DNA of 29,657 nucleotides from Treponema sp. (GTDB taxonomy: Bacteria > Spirochaetota > Spirochaetia > Treponematales > Breznakiellaceae). The stretch is taken from positions 1 through 29,657 of the forward strand of contig JAIRMT010000047.1 of assembly GCA_031258505.1 (NCBI GenBank), read 5' to 3'. The translations under genes were made by a program, and so were the position numbers. Below are positions 23,165 through 29,657 of this stretch, piece by piece; position 1 is the first letter of the stretch, and each line of letters begins with the position of its first letter. A model generated the notes under the pieces. That model saw nothing but the letters and a program-made list of their open reading frames with translations, ran no database searches and was not told the DNA's origin.

Positions 23165-24247
23165 ATGAGTAACTATCCAAAGACGATGAAGGCGCTGGTC
23201 GCCTACAGTAAAACGGACTACCGGTTCGAGGCGGCGTATCCTTCGCCTGAGTGCGGGGATGATGACATCATCATCAAGACTGAGGCGTGCGGTATCTGCG
23301 CGGGGGACCTCAAATGCCAGCATGGGGCGGCGATGTTCTGGGGCGATGATGTGCAGCCTTCCTGGGTAAAGCCGCCGTTCATACCGGGGCATGAATTTTT
23401 AGGATTCATCGTTGAGATGGGGAAGAACGTGGGAAAGACAGGGTTTTCTCTGGGCGACCGGGTAACGGCGGATCAGATCGTTCCCTGCGGGGAATGCCGG
23501 TTTTGCAAGAGCGGCAAATACTGGATGTGCCAGCCCCACCATATTTTTGGTTTCCAGACCGGGAATAACGGCGGGATGGCGGAATATGTGCGTTATCCGA
23601 AAACAGCGGTTATCCACAAAGTTCCCAAAGATATGCCCCTGGAAAAGGCCCTGCTCATCGAACCGTACGGTTGTTCAAAACACGCCGTTGACCGGGGAAA
23701 TATTCAGTGCGATGATGTGGTGGTCATTTCCGGCGCGGGGACGCTGGGCCTGGGCATGGTTACCTATGCGGCGCTCAAACATCCCAAAGCCCTTATCGCG
23801 CTTGACATGGTTGATTCCCGCCTTGACAAGGCAAAGGAATTCGGCGCGACTCATGTTTTCAATCCGGGAAAAAGTGATGTTCTTTCCGAAATTATGAAGA
23901 TGACTGACGGTTACGGCTGTGATGTGTATATCGAAGCGACCGGCCACCCTTCAAGCGTTATTCAGGGATTGAGCGTTACACGCAAATTGGGAACGATGGT
24001 TGAGTTCAGCGTGTTTGCCGAACCGGCCACGGTTGACTGGTCAATCATCGGCGACCGCAAAGAGTTGGATATATACGGTTCCCACTTGAGCCCCTATTGC
24101 TTTCCCTATGTAATCGACGGCATCGCTTCCGGCGCGCTTAAGACGGATGGGGTTATTCAAACTACGTTTAAACTGGAAGAATGGGAAAAGGGCTTTGAAT
24201 ACGCAACCGGGAAACATGGCGACTTAAAGGTGGCGCTGATACCGTAA
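23165..24247 (+). CDS. Zinc-dependent medium-chain dehydrogenase, probable polyol dehydrogenase
   Basis: This 360-residue enzyme oxidises an alcohol to a ketone with NAD(P)+. Catalytic zinc ligands are visible as Cys45 (CGICAGD), the GHE motif (PGHEFLG) and Glu in LLIEPYGCSKHAV. The structural zinc site is complete: four cysteines in VPCGECRFCKSGKYWMCQ. The Rossmann fingerprint is ISGAGTLGLG, followed by an acidic residue in LIALDMVDSR that favours NAD+. Relatives include sorbitol, threitol and L-arabinitol/xylitol dehydrogenases; the substrate is not readable directly. With an L-xylulokinase-like enzyme next door, oxidation of xylitol or L-arabinitol to L-xylulose would fit. AAGGAG at 23152-23157 sets the start at 23165. 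An ATG at 23161 is out of frame and stops at once. Its stop codon overlaps the kinase ATG by one base. Confidence 0.9.
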   Translation: MSNYPKTMKALVAYSKTDYRFEAAYPSPECGDDDIIIKTEACGICAGDLKCQHGAAMFWGDDVQPSWVKPPFIPGHEFLGFIVEMGKNVGKTGFSLGDRVTADQIVPCGECRFCKSGKYWMCQPHHIFGFQTGNNGGMAEYVRYPKTAVIHKVPKDMPLEKALLIEPYGCSKHAVDRGNIQCDDVVVISGAGTLGLGMVTYAALKHPKALIALDMVDSRLDKAKEFGATHVFNPGKSDVLSEIMKMTDGYGCDVYIEATGHPSSVIQGLSVTRKLGTMVEFSVFAEPATVDWSIIGDRKELDIYGSHLSPYCFPYVIDGIASGALKTDGVIQTTFKLEEWEKGFEYATGKHGDLKVALIP

Positions 24248-25758
24248 TGGAACAATACTTAATCGGCCTTGACAACGGCGGGACCATGATCAAGGCCGCG
24301 CTTTTTACCCTTGACGGCAAGGAAATCGGCGTTGCTTCGCGGACGACTGAGACCAGTACGCCCCATCCCGGATGGACGGAGCGGGACATGGAGACGCTCT
24401 GGGAACAGAACTGCGCTTGTGTGCGGCAGTTGCTGGCGGATACCGGGGCCGCTCCGGACATGGTTGCGGGCGTCGCGGTGTGCGGGCATGGCAAGGGGCT
24501 CTATGCGTGGGGAAAAGACGGGAAGCCGGCGTATCCCGGCATCATATCCACCGACAACCGCGCATGGAAATTTCCTGAAAAGTGGAAGGTCGAAGGCGCC
24601 CATGCAAGGCTCTACGACCGGCTCTGCCAGCAGTTCATGGCCTGTCAGCAGGTGTCGCTCTTGGCATGGTTTCGGGAACACGACCGGAAAACCTACGACA
24701 ACATCCGCTGGGCGTTCTCGGTGATTGATTATATCCGCTATCGATTGACCGGGGAGGCGTTCAGCGAGGCGACCAACATCTCCGGTTCCGGCCTTATCAA
24801 TGTGCGGGATGCCCGTGTTGACGCGGATATACTTGCCGCGCTCGGTATCCCCGAAGCTGTTGATATGATTCCTCCCATCCGCTATTCAAGCGAAAGACTC
24901 GGCGCTGTTACTGCGGCGGCGGCGGAAAAGACCGGCCTGAAAGCAGGGACTCCGGTCGCGGGAGGTATGTTTGACATTGATGCCTGCGCGATAGCCATGT
25001 CGGTAACCAAGCCGGACGATTTCTGTACGATAACGGGAACATGGACAATCAACGAGTTTATCTCCAAAACGCCGGTAACCGGAACCGCAATAGCCATGAA
25101 TTCGCTCTACGCCATACCCGGCTTTTTCCTAATCGAAGAATCAAGCTCCACCGGCGCGGGCAATCTTGAATGGGTGATTGATAACTGCTTTCAACGTGAA
25201 ACGCCGCCCGGCGGGAAGAAACTCTATGCCCATCTGGACGAGATGGCCGCCGCCGTTCCCGCCGATGACTGCGACGTGTACTTCCTGCCGTTTTTGCAAG
25301 GGTCGAATCGGCATCCTTTGGCAAAGGCAAGTTTTGTCGGGCTTACCAGTTTTCATACGAGGGCTCATCTTCTGCGCTCGGTGTATGAAGGTGTGGTGTA
25401 TTCGGCAAAGGCTCACATCGATAAACTGCTTGCGGTGCGGAAAAGACCGGCGGCGGTTCGCATGGCGGGCGGCGCGGCACACTCACCGTTTTGGGTGCAG
25501 ATGTTTGCCGACATTTTAGAGCTTCCCGTTGAAACCGTTACCGGCGTGAAGGAACTCGGCGCTCTGGGCAGCGCTATGGCGGCTGCGGTTGCGGCCGGTA
25601 TCTACCGTGATTACCACGAGGCAGCGTCGGCTATGGTCCGTATCGCAAGCCCGGTCTACCCCGACAACGGCATGGCATCCCTCTACCGGTCCAAGTACGA
25701 AAAATATACCGCTGTCTGCGATGCGCTGGATACGGTTTGGCGCCGTTTCGAGGTCTAG
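24247..25758 (+). CDS. lyxK: FGGY-family carbohydrate kinase, L-xylulokinase (LyxK)-like
   Basis: This cytoplasmic sugar kinase of 503 residues has the FGGY/actin-like ATPase fold. The N-terminal phosphate loop reads GLDNGGTMIKAALF (residues 7-20), followed by PGWTERDMETLWEQN and GVAVCGHGKGLYAW, which resemble E. coli LyxK closely by eye. The catalytic Asp is in GGMFDIDA (Asp243). Further family blocks are GTWTINEF, SSSTGAGNLEWV, FLPFLQGSNRHP, THLL-type HLLRSVYEGVVYSAKAHI and RMAGGAAHSPFWVQMFADI. The presumed reaction is ketopentose plus ATP to ketopentose 5-phosphate. L-xylulose is the favoured substrate because of the LyxK similarity and the adjoining UlaE-like epimerase. It overlaps the dehydrogenase gene by one base and ends one base before the epimerase gene, so translation is coupled. 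Confidence 0.86.
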   Translation: MEQYLIGLDNGGTMIKAALFTLDGKEIGVASRTTETSTPHPGWTERDMETLWEQNCACVRQLLADTGAAPDMVAGVAVCGHGKGLYAWGKDGKPAYPGIISTDNRAWKFPEKWKVEGAHARLYDRLCQQFMACQQVSLLAWFREHDRKTYDNIRWAFSVIDYIRYRLTGEAFSEATNISGSGLINVRDARVDADILAALGIPEAVDMIPPIRYSSERLGAVTAAAAEKTGLKAGTPVAGGMFDIDACAIAMSVTKPDDFCTITGTWTINEFISKTPVTGTAIAMNSLYAIPGFFLIEESSSTGAGNLEWVIDNCFQRETPPGGKKLYAHLDEMAAAVPADDCDVYFLPFLQGSNRHPLAKASFVGLTSFHTRAHLLRSVYEGVVYSAKAHIDKLLAVRKRPAAVRMAGGAAHSPFWVQMFADILELPVETVTGVKELGALGSAMAAAVAAGIYRDYHEAASAMVRIASPVYPDNGMASLYRSKYEKYTAVCDALDTVWRRFEV

Positions 25759-25759
25759 G

Positions 25760-26611
25760 ATGCTCGCCTATCAGCTTGGCCTCTACGAAAAGGCAATGCC
25801 CGCAAACGTATCTCTTGAAGAAAAGCTGGCGGCAGTTGGCGAAGCGGGGTACGATTTTCTTGAACTGTCGATAGACGAGACCGATGAAAAGCTCGCCCGT
25901 CTTGACTGGTCCGATGCTGAAATTCGCGCCCTTCGGCGGAGCGTTGAGCAAACCGGGACGCCGGTTTGCTCAATATGCCTCAGCGGACACCGCCGTTTCC
26001 CTTTGGGCGATCCGGACAGGGCAACGCGGGAACGGGGCCTTGCCATCATGGAAAAGGCCGTCCGGCTCGCCGCCCGTTTGGGCGCGCGCGTCATCCAGAT
26101 CGCGGGTTACGACGTGTACTATAAGACAGGGGACGAAGCCACCCGCGCCTGCTTTGCCGAAAACCTTGCCCGCTCGGTGGAGATCGCCGCCGCCCATGCG
26201 GTCATGCTGGCCTTTGAAACAATGGAAACACCCTTCCTCAACACCGTGGAAAAGGCCGTCTACTGGATAAACCGGATACGTTCCCCCTACCTTGCCGTCT
26301 ATCCTGATCTGGGCAACATTACCTGCGCGGCTGACGGCGACCGGAATCGTGTCCGTTCCGATCTGGAAATCGGGCGCGGCCATATCGCCGCCCTGCATCT
26401 CAAGGAGACAAAACCCGGCGTCTTTCGGGAAGTCCCCTACGGCGCGGGCCACGTGGATTTTGCAAACGGCATACAAAGCGCATGGAACTTGGGCGTACGG
26501 ATGTACACGGCGGAGTTCTGGTGGACTGGTGGCGCGCCCCGCGATGGCCGCGCATGGAAAACGCCCCTGCAAGAAAACGCCCAGTTTCTCCGCCGGCTTT
26601 TCCCGCGATGA
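25760..26611 (+). CDS. ulaE: UlaE/SgbU-type L-xylulose/L-ribulose 5-phosphate 3-epimerase
   Basis: The enzyme has 283 residues from the ATG at 25760, which immediately follows the kinase stop codon; the frame is open upstream into the kinase gene, but that part is not conserved. It is a TIM-barrel metal-dependent epimerase. Strong family blocks are QLGLYEKAMPANVSLEEKL, GYDFLELSIDETDEKLARLDW, CLSGHRRFPLGDPD, ARVIQIAGYDVYYKTGDE, LAFETMETPFLNTVEKA, YPDLGNIT, HIAALHLKET and VPYGAGHVDF. The Glu, Asp, His and Glu metal ligands expected of the family are in FETME, YPDLG, LHLKE and TAEFWW. It interconverts L-xylulose 5-phosphate and L-ribulose 5-phosphate. The next enzyme, an L-ribulose 5-phosphate 4-epimerase giving D-xylulose 5-phosphate, is not in the window. 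Confidence 0.92.
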   Translation: MLAYQLGLYEKAMPANVSLEEKLAAVGEAGYDFLELSIDETDEKLARLDWSDAEIRALRRSVEQTGTPVCSICLSGHRRFPLGDPDRATRERGLAIMEKAVRLAARLGARVIQIAGYDVYYKTGDEATRACFAENLARSVEIAAAHAVMLAFETMETPFLNTVEKAVYWINRIRSPYLAVYPDLGNITCAADGDRNRVRSDLEIGRGHIAALHLKETKPGVFREVPYGAGHVDFANGIQSAWNLGVRMYTAEFWWTGGAPRDGRAWKTPLQENAQFLRRLFPR

Positions 26612-26677
26612 GAAAAACGACAGAATGAGGTCTTCATTAAAAACGGTTTTGGAAGCATGGTATGTGCTAAGGACTAC

Positions 26678-27589
26678 TCAAGGCTGGCTGATGAACATTT
26701 TTTTGTACTCCGAAGGGGTATAGTGTTTGATTTTCCTAAATATGCGGTTAAAAGTCGATATGCTCTTAAAGCCGGCATCCAAAGCCGCATCAGCGATTGA
26801 ATAGGTGGGATTAAGTAAAAGCGCTTCCGCCTTTTTTACCCGCTTTTGCTGTATATAGTGATTAAACGACAGGTTAGTAAATTCTTTAAAGATTCTGGAA
26901 AAATGGAATTTTGAAAAATTGGCAATGTCCGCAACCTGCTCCAGAGATAAATCTTCTAACAAATGATTTTCAATATATTCAAATACTCCGCTCAACCTTG
27001 CCACATATTCTTGCCGTCTATTTTTCCTAACGCCCCCCCCCCCCCCGAAAGTAATTTCAGGATAAATTGCCAATAATTTATTTCCATTGCTGTAATATCG
27101 TACCAAGGCTATGTATAGCTCAATTATTTTTGTGTAAATAGCGGCGTTTTTTAAGGCATCGCCCTGCCAATATTCCTCGCGTATAGCAAGCAGAAGAGCG
27201 CGAGCGGTTTTGTGGAGCGCGGGCATTTGTTCCGGCGTTATCAGATTCAGGTTATACAGAACAGGAATTAGGTCGGACAAGCCTGAAAGTGAATAAAGCA
27301 GGGTCGGCTCAAACATCAGTATAAAGCGCCGTCCGTTTTCAGCCGAAGGCGGAACGCTTAAACTGTGCAGCTCCTGAGAAGGAATGATGAGAATGTCATT
27401 CTCTCTGAGGCTGAACTCCTTTTTTAGAAGAACCGCCTCATAAGCGCCCTCCAGCGGCATGATTATCTCAGTCGCCGTATGCCAGTGCATAGCGTAGTTT
27501 TCGTTCTGGACATTCTCGTACACCATAACCTGTATGTTAGTTTCGTACGGGACTCTGTTATAGTCGCCGTCAGGAGGATAGTAAAACAT
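26678..27589 (-). CDS. AraC-family transcriptional regulator with internal poly-G tract (copy 2)
   Basis: This is a 303-residue regulator. Residues about 1-110 form a cupin-type sensor (AraC-binding domain), with MHWHTATEIIMPLEGAYE and ENDILIIPSQELHSL. Residues about 200-300 are the double helix-turn-helix, with LSLEQVADIANFSKFHFSRIFKEF and SIADAALDAGFKSISTFNRIFRKI. Between them a run of 14 C on the plus strand (27033-27046) encodes GGGGG at about residues 181-186. The paralogous copy at 11392-12277 has no such run there. The frame is open with 14 bases; gain or loss of one would cut off the DNA-binding domain. AAAGGAG lies before the ATG. The gene is divergent from the permeases at 27823 and probably controls them. 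It is convergent with the epimerase gene. Confidence 0.93.
   Translation of the reverse strand: MFYYPPDGDYNRVPYETNIQVMVYENVQNENYAMHWHTATEIIMPLEGAYEAVLLKKEFSLRENDILIIPSQELHSLSVPPSAENGRRFILMFEPTLLYSLSGLSDLIPVLYNLNLITPEQMPALHKTARALLLAIREEYWQGDALKNAAIYTKIIELYIALVRYYSNGNKLLAIYPEITFGGGGGVRKNRRQEYVARLSGVFEYIENHLLEDLSLEQVADIANFSKFHFSRIFKEFTNLSFNHYIQQKRVKKAEALLLNPTYSIADAALDAGFKSISTFNRIFRKIKHYTPSEYKKMFISQP
27033..27046. repeat. Homopolymeric C14/G14 tract inside the AraC gene
   Basis: Fourteen consecutive C on the plus strand are read as G14 in the minus-strand AraC coding sequence. Tracts of this length slip readily during replication, and poly-G tracts are known contingency loci in treponemes. The tract lies in the linker between sensor and DNA-binding domains. 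Its exact length is also prone to sequencing error. Confidence 0.9.
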
Positions 27590-27627
27590 AGCGAAACGCT
27601 CCTTTCTATAAAGTATCTGTTTAAGCT

Positions 27628-27655
27628 AGTATACAAGTCATTTTCTCTTTGTCAA
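27628..27655 (-). promoter_or_regulatory. Predicted promoter of the intact AraC gene
   Basis: On the minus strand TTGACA (27650-27655) and TATACT (27628-27633) are separated by 16 bases. The -35 is a perfect consensus match. The AraC remnant at 12277 has the equivalent pair (TTGAAA and TATACT) at the same place. Confidence 0.75.
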
Positions 27656-27669
27656 GTTTTTTAAAAATC

Positions 27670-27695
27670 AGCAAGAAATAAGCAAAATAGAGCAA
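27670..27695. promoter_or_regulatory. Three helically phased AGCAA direct repeats, likely AraC-type operator (copy 2)
   Basis: AGCAA occurs at 27670, 27681 and 27691, spaced 11 and 10 bases, ending eight bases before the -35 box of the permease promoter. The spacing equals that of copy 1 at 12367-12392, where the middle unit is GGCAA. The regulator encoded divergently next to it is the natural candidate to bind. Confidence 0.55.
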
Positions 27696-27703
27696 ACGTT
27701 GGT

Positions 27704-27733
27704 TAGACAGGTTGATAAGCCCCCGTTTAAGAT
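27704..27733 (+). promoter_or_regulatory. Predicted promoter of the LplB/LplC-type permease operon
   Basis: TAGACA (27704-27709) and TAAGAT (27728-27733) are 18 bases apart. The arrangement mirrors the promoter at 12401-12429. The predicted start is near 27740, leaving a leader of about 83 bases. Confidence 0.55.
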
Positions 27734-27740
27734 AACAGAT

Positions 27741-27762
27741 GAAAAGCTGATGAGAGCTTTTC
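27741..27762 (+). promoter_or_regulatory. Hairpin at the predicted 5' end of the transcript (copy 2)
   Basis: GAAAAGCT and AGCTTTTC form a perfect 8-bp stem around GATGAG, starting at the predicted first base of the message. Downstream, GGGTTC (27765-27770) and GAACCC (27789-27794) enclose GTAGAAC and GTGTTC, so further pairing is possible. Copy 1 keeps the loop and the stem with a changed base pair. Confidence 0.5.
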
Positions 27763-27822
27763 ACGGGTTCGGTAGAACAGTGTTCATAGAACCCGTTCAT
27801 AGATTCGTTAAGGGGGCTTGAT

Positions 27823-28743
27823 TTGAAATCAAGAATCAGCAGGAAACAACTGCGCGCTTACCGTGAGTTCCTTTATATTCTGCCGTTTATCATAATGGTA
27901 GCAGTGTTCGCGTACTATCCGCTCTACGGGTGGTTCTACGCATTCTTCGACTACCGTCCGCCGCTGGCCCTCAGCATGAAAGACTTTGTCGGGTTCAAGT
28001 GGTTTACCTATATGGCGTCAAATCCAGTCAGGGTTCAAACCGTACTGGCGGTTCTTCGCAACACGTTTGTTATGAGCGGCATTACCCTCAGCACTTCATG
28101 GCTGCCAATGCTTTTCGCCGTATTCCTCAACGAAATTAAGTGGATGCCTTACCGTAAATTTGTGCAGACCGTTACTACCCTGCCTAATTTCATAAGCTGG
28201 GTTCTCGTATATTCCATCGCGTTCAACCTGTTTAACAGCACCGGCGCAGTGAACAGCATACTGCAAAGTCTCGGCATCACTTCCGCGCCTATTATGTTTT
28301 TGCAGGACTCCAAGCACGTATGGCTTACCATGTGGCTATGGCTCACGTGGAAGAACCTCGGCTGGGCCGCCATCATGTATATCGCGGCCATTGCTGGTAT
28401 TGATGAGGAAATGTACGAAGCCGCAAAGGTAGACGGCGCTACTCGTATGCAAATGATCCGCGTGATCACCATCCCAAGCCTGCTGCCCACCTATTTTGTG
28501 CTGCTCATGCTGAATATCGCAAACTTCCTCTCAAACGGCATGGAACAATACTATGTGTTCCAAAACGCCTTTAACAAAGACTATATTCAGGTGCTTGACC
28601 TGTATGTGTATAACCTGGCAATGGGCAGCAGGGCATACAGCGTTTCCACTGCGCTCAGTATGCTGAAAAGTTTTATCAGCGTGATCCTGCTCTGCATCGC
28701 TAACGGATCATCAAAATGGATTCGCGGGGAAGGATTTATTTAG
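27823..28743 (+). CDS. ABC transporter permease, LplB type (polysaccharide/oligosaccharide importer)
   Basis: This inner-membrane permease of 306 residues begins at a TTG codon with AGGGGG (27811-27816) six bases before it. There are six predicted helices, the first being FLYILPFIIMVAVFAYYPLYGWFYAFFDY, a hallmark opening of LplB proteins. The EAA loop reads YEAAKVDGATRMQMIRVITIPSLLPT near residue 206. The C-terminal part with YNLAMGSRAYSVSTALSMLKSFISVILL also matches that branch of CUT1 permeases. No binding protein or ATPase gene precedes it. In related loci the binding protein follows the two permeases and the ATPase is shared, so those may lie beyond the window. It is expressed from the AraC-linked promoter at 27704. 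Confidence 0.92.
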   Translation: MKSRISRKQLRAYREFLYILPFIIMVAVFAYYPLYGWFYAFFDYRPPLALSMKDFVGFKWFTYMASNPVRVQTVLAVLRNTFVMSGITLSTSWLPMLFAVFLNEIKWMPYRKFVQTVTTLPNFISWVLVYSIAFNLFNSTGAVNSILQSLGITSAPIMFLQDSKHVWLTMWLWLTWKNLGWAAIMYIAAIAGIDEEMYEAAKVDGATRMQMIRVITIPSLLPTYFVLLMLNIANFLSNGMEQYYVFQNAFNKDYIQVLDLYVYNLAMGSRAYSVSTALSMLKSFISVILLCIANGSSKWIRGEGFI

Positions 28744-28752
28744 GAGGAACGT

Positions 28753-29657
28753 ATGAAAGTATTTACCAAGCTCAAAAATTCCAGCCCAACGGATAATATA
28801 GCGCTCATAATCACCTATTTTGTGTTCGCTGTTTTTGCGTTCTTGTGCGTGTATCCGTTTTACTATATTTTAATCAACACCATCAGCGCGAATAACCTGA
28901 GCGAAAAAGGCGCTGTTATATTCATACCCCATGAAGTACACTTTCGGAATTATGTTGACGCCATGAAGATACCCGGATTACTGGATGCCGCTAAAATATC
29001 CGTTGCCAGAACCTTATTAGGCGTATTGTTTACAGTGCTGACCGCGGCGTTCATGGGTTATATGTTCACCCGCGAAACCTTATGGAAAAGAAAGTTGTGG
29101 TACCGATTCGTTGTTATAACCATGTATTTTAACGCTGGCATTATCCCCTGGTATATAACCATGAATAATCTCCATCTGACCAATAATTTCCTTGGTTATA
29201 TACTTCCCAGTTTGGTTTCGCCGTTCTTTATCATCCTGTGCAAGACATTCATTGAGTCTATTCCAAGAGAAATGCGTGAGGCGGCGGAGATAGACGGCGC
29301 GGGAACCATCAGGATATTCGCCAGCGTAATCCTGCCGGTTATCAAACCCATACTAGCGACTGTGGCGATATTTACCGGCGTAAATCAGTGGAACGCTTTT
29401 CAGGATACGCTTATTTTAATGACGAACAGCAAGCTCTATACGCTGCAATTTATTCTGTATCAATACATAAATCAGGCAAGTTCTCTTTCCGCGCTGGTTA
29501 ATTCATCAAGCGGGTCTATTGCGCAAAGCCTGGCGCAGGCGCAGACCGCGACCTCAATACGCATGACCGTAACGATCATTGTTGTACTGCCTATTCTGCT
29601 GGTATACCCGTTTTTCCAGCGCTTCTTTGTCAAAGGCATTATGATCGGCGCGGTTAA
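28753..29657 (+). CDS. ABC transporter permease, LplC/YtcP type (partial, cut by window end)
   Basis: An uninterrupted frame runs from the ATG at 28753 (AGGAGG at 28742-28747) to the window end, 301 codons with no stop. It begins MKVFTKLKNSSPTDNIALI and has six predicted helices, with FAFLCVYPFYYILINTIS near residue 32 and FNAGIIPWYITMNNLHLTNN near residue 128. The EAA loop reads MREAAEIDGAGTIRIFASVILPVIKP near residue 178. The last visible residues, FFVKGIMIGAV, are the usual extreme C-terminus of this family, so only a few codons are missing. It pairs with the upstream LplB-type permease. The gene starts nine bases after that gene's stop codon. Confidence 0.92.
   Translation, partial: MKVFTKLKNSSPTDNIALIITYFVFAVFAFLCVYPFYYILINTISANNLSEKGAVIFIPHEVHFRNYVDAMKIPGLLDAAKISVARTLLGVLFTVLTAAFMGYMFTRETLWKRKLWYRFVVITMYFNAGIIPWYITMNNLHLTNNFLGYILPSLVSPFFIILCKTFIESIPREMREAAEIDGAGTIRIFASVILPVIKPILATVAIFTGVNQWNAFQDTLILMTNSKLYTLQFILYQYINQASSLSALVNSSSGSIAQSLAQAQTATSIRMTVTIIVVLPILLVYPFFQRFFVKGIMIGAV

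Overview
The window looks like a chromosomal segment of a sugar-scavenging spirochaete, most likely a Treponema of the termite-gut type. This is inference. The supporting signs are several sugar ABC transporters in about 30 kb, substrate-binding proteins whose leaders end in AGGRQ or ASGRQ, spirochaete-style lipoprotein leaders, a poly-G tract inside a gene, and many short intergenic tandem repeats. No ribosomal RNA, tRNA, CRISPR array or transposase gene was found.

Layout. Positions 1-118 are a 23-bp tandem repeat array. 134-1745 (minus strand) hold rsmA and a two-LysM lipoprotein with a degenerate M23 domain. 1850-4435 (plus) hold a CYTH-domain protein and an oppD-oppF ATPase pair with no permeases. 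A dispersed hairpin repeat (4503-4579) follows, then a PF03773-type permease and a lipoprotein that fuses a flavodoxin-like domain to an M15 peptidase. 7429-11160 is a complete RbsA-RbsC-RbsB type transporter with a promoter, a palindromic operator candidate and a terminator. 11360-12500 is a duplicated regulatory module: a frameshifted AraC gene, its divergent promoter, and the promoter and leader of the next operon. 12561-18430 is a CUT1-type transporter (binding protein, two permeases, two different MalK-like ATPases). 18656-26611 is a second Rbs-type transporter followed by an esterase, a zinc polyol dehydrogenase, an L-xylulokinase-like FGGY kinase and a UlaE-like epimerase. 26640-27805 is the second copy of the AraC module, here intact but carrying a G14 tract. 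The window ends in two LplB/LplC-type permeases, the last cut by the window edge.

How the genes work together. The 18656-26611 operon reads as uptake of a polyol or sugar (possibly released from an ester), oxidation to a ketopentose, phosphorylation and 3-epimerisation towards L-ribulose 5-phosphate. The two AraC modules each drive a different transporter operon from nearly the same promoter: three helically phased AGCAA-type direct repeats, a TAGACA/TARGAT promoter, and a hairpin at the predicted transcript start. One AraC copy is broken by a 2-base deletion. The other has a homopolymer that could switch it on and off. The most unusual features are this duplicated regulator/leader module with its poly-G tract, the flavodoxin-M15 lipoprotein, the Glu-for-Gln Q-loops in the paired ATPases, and four unrelated 21-23 bp tandem arrays at gene junctions, all with dyad symmetry.
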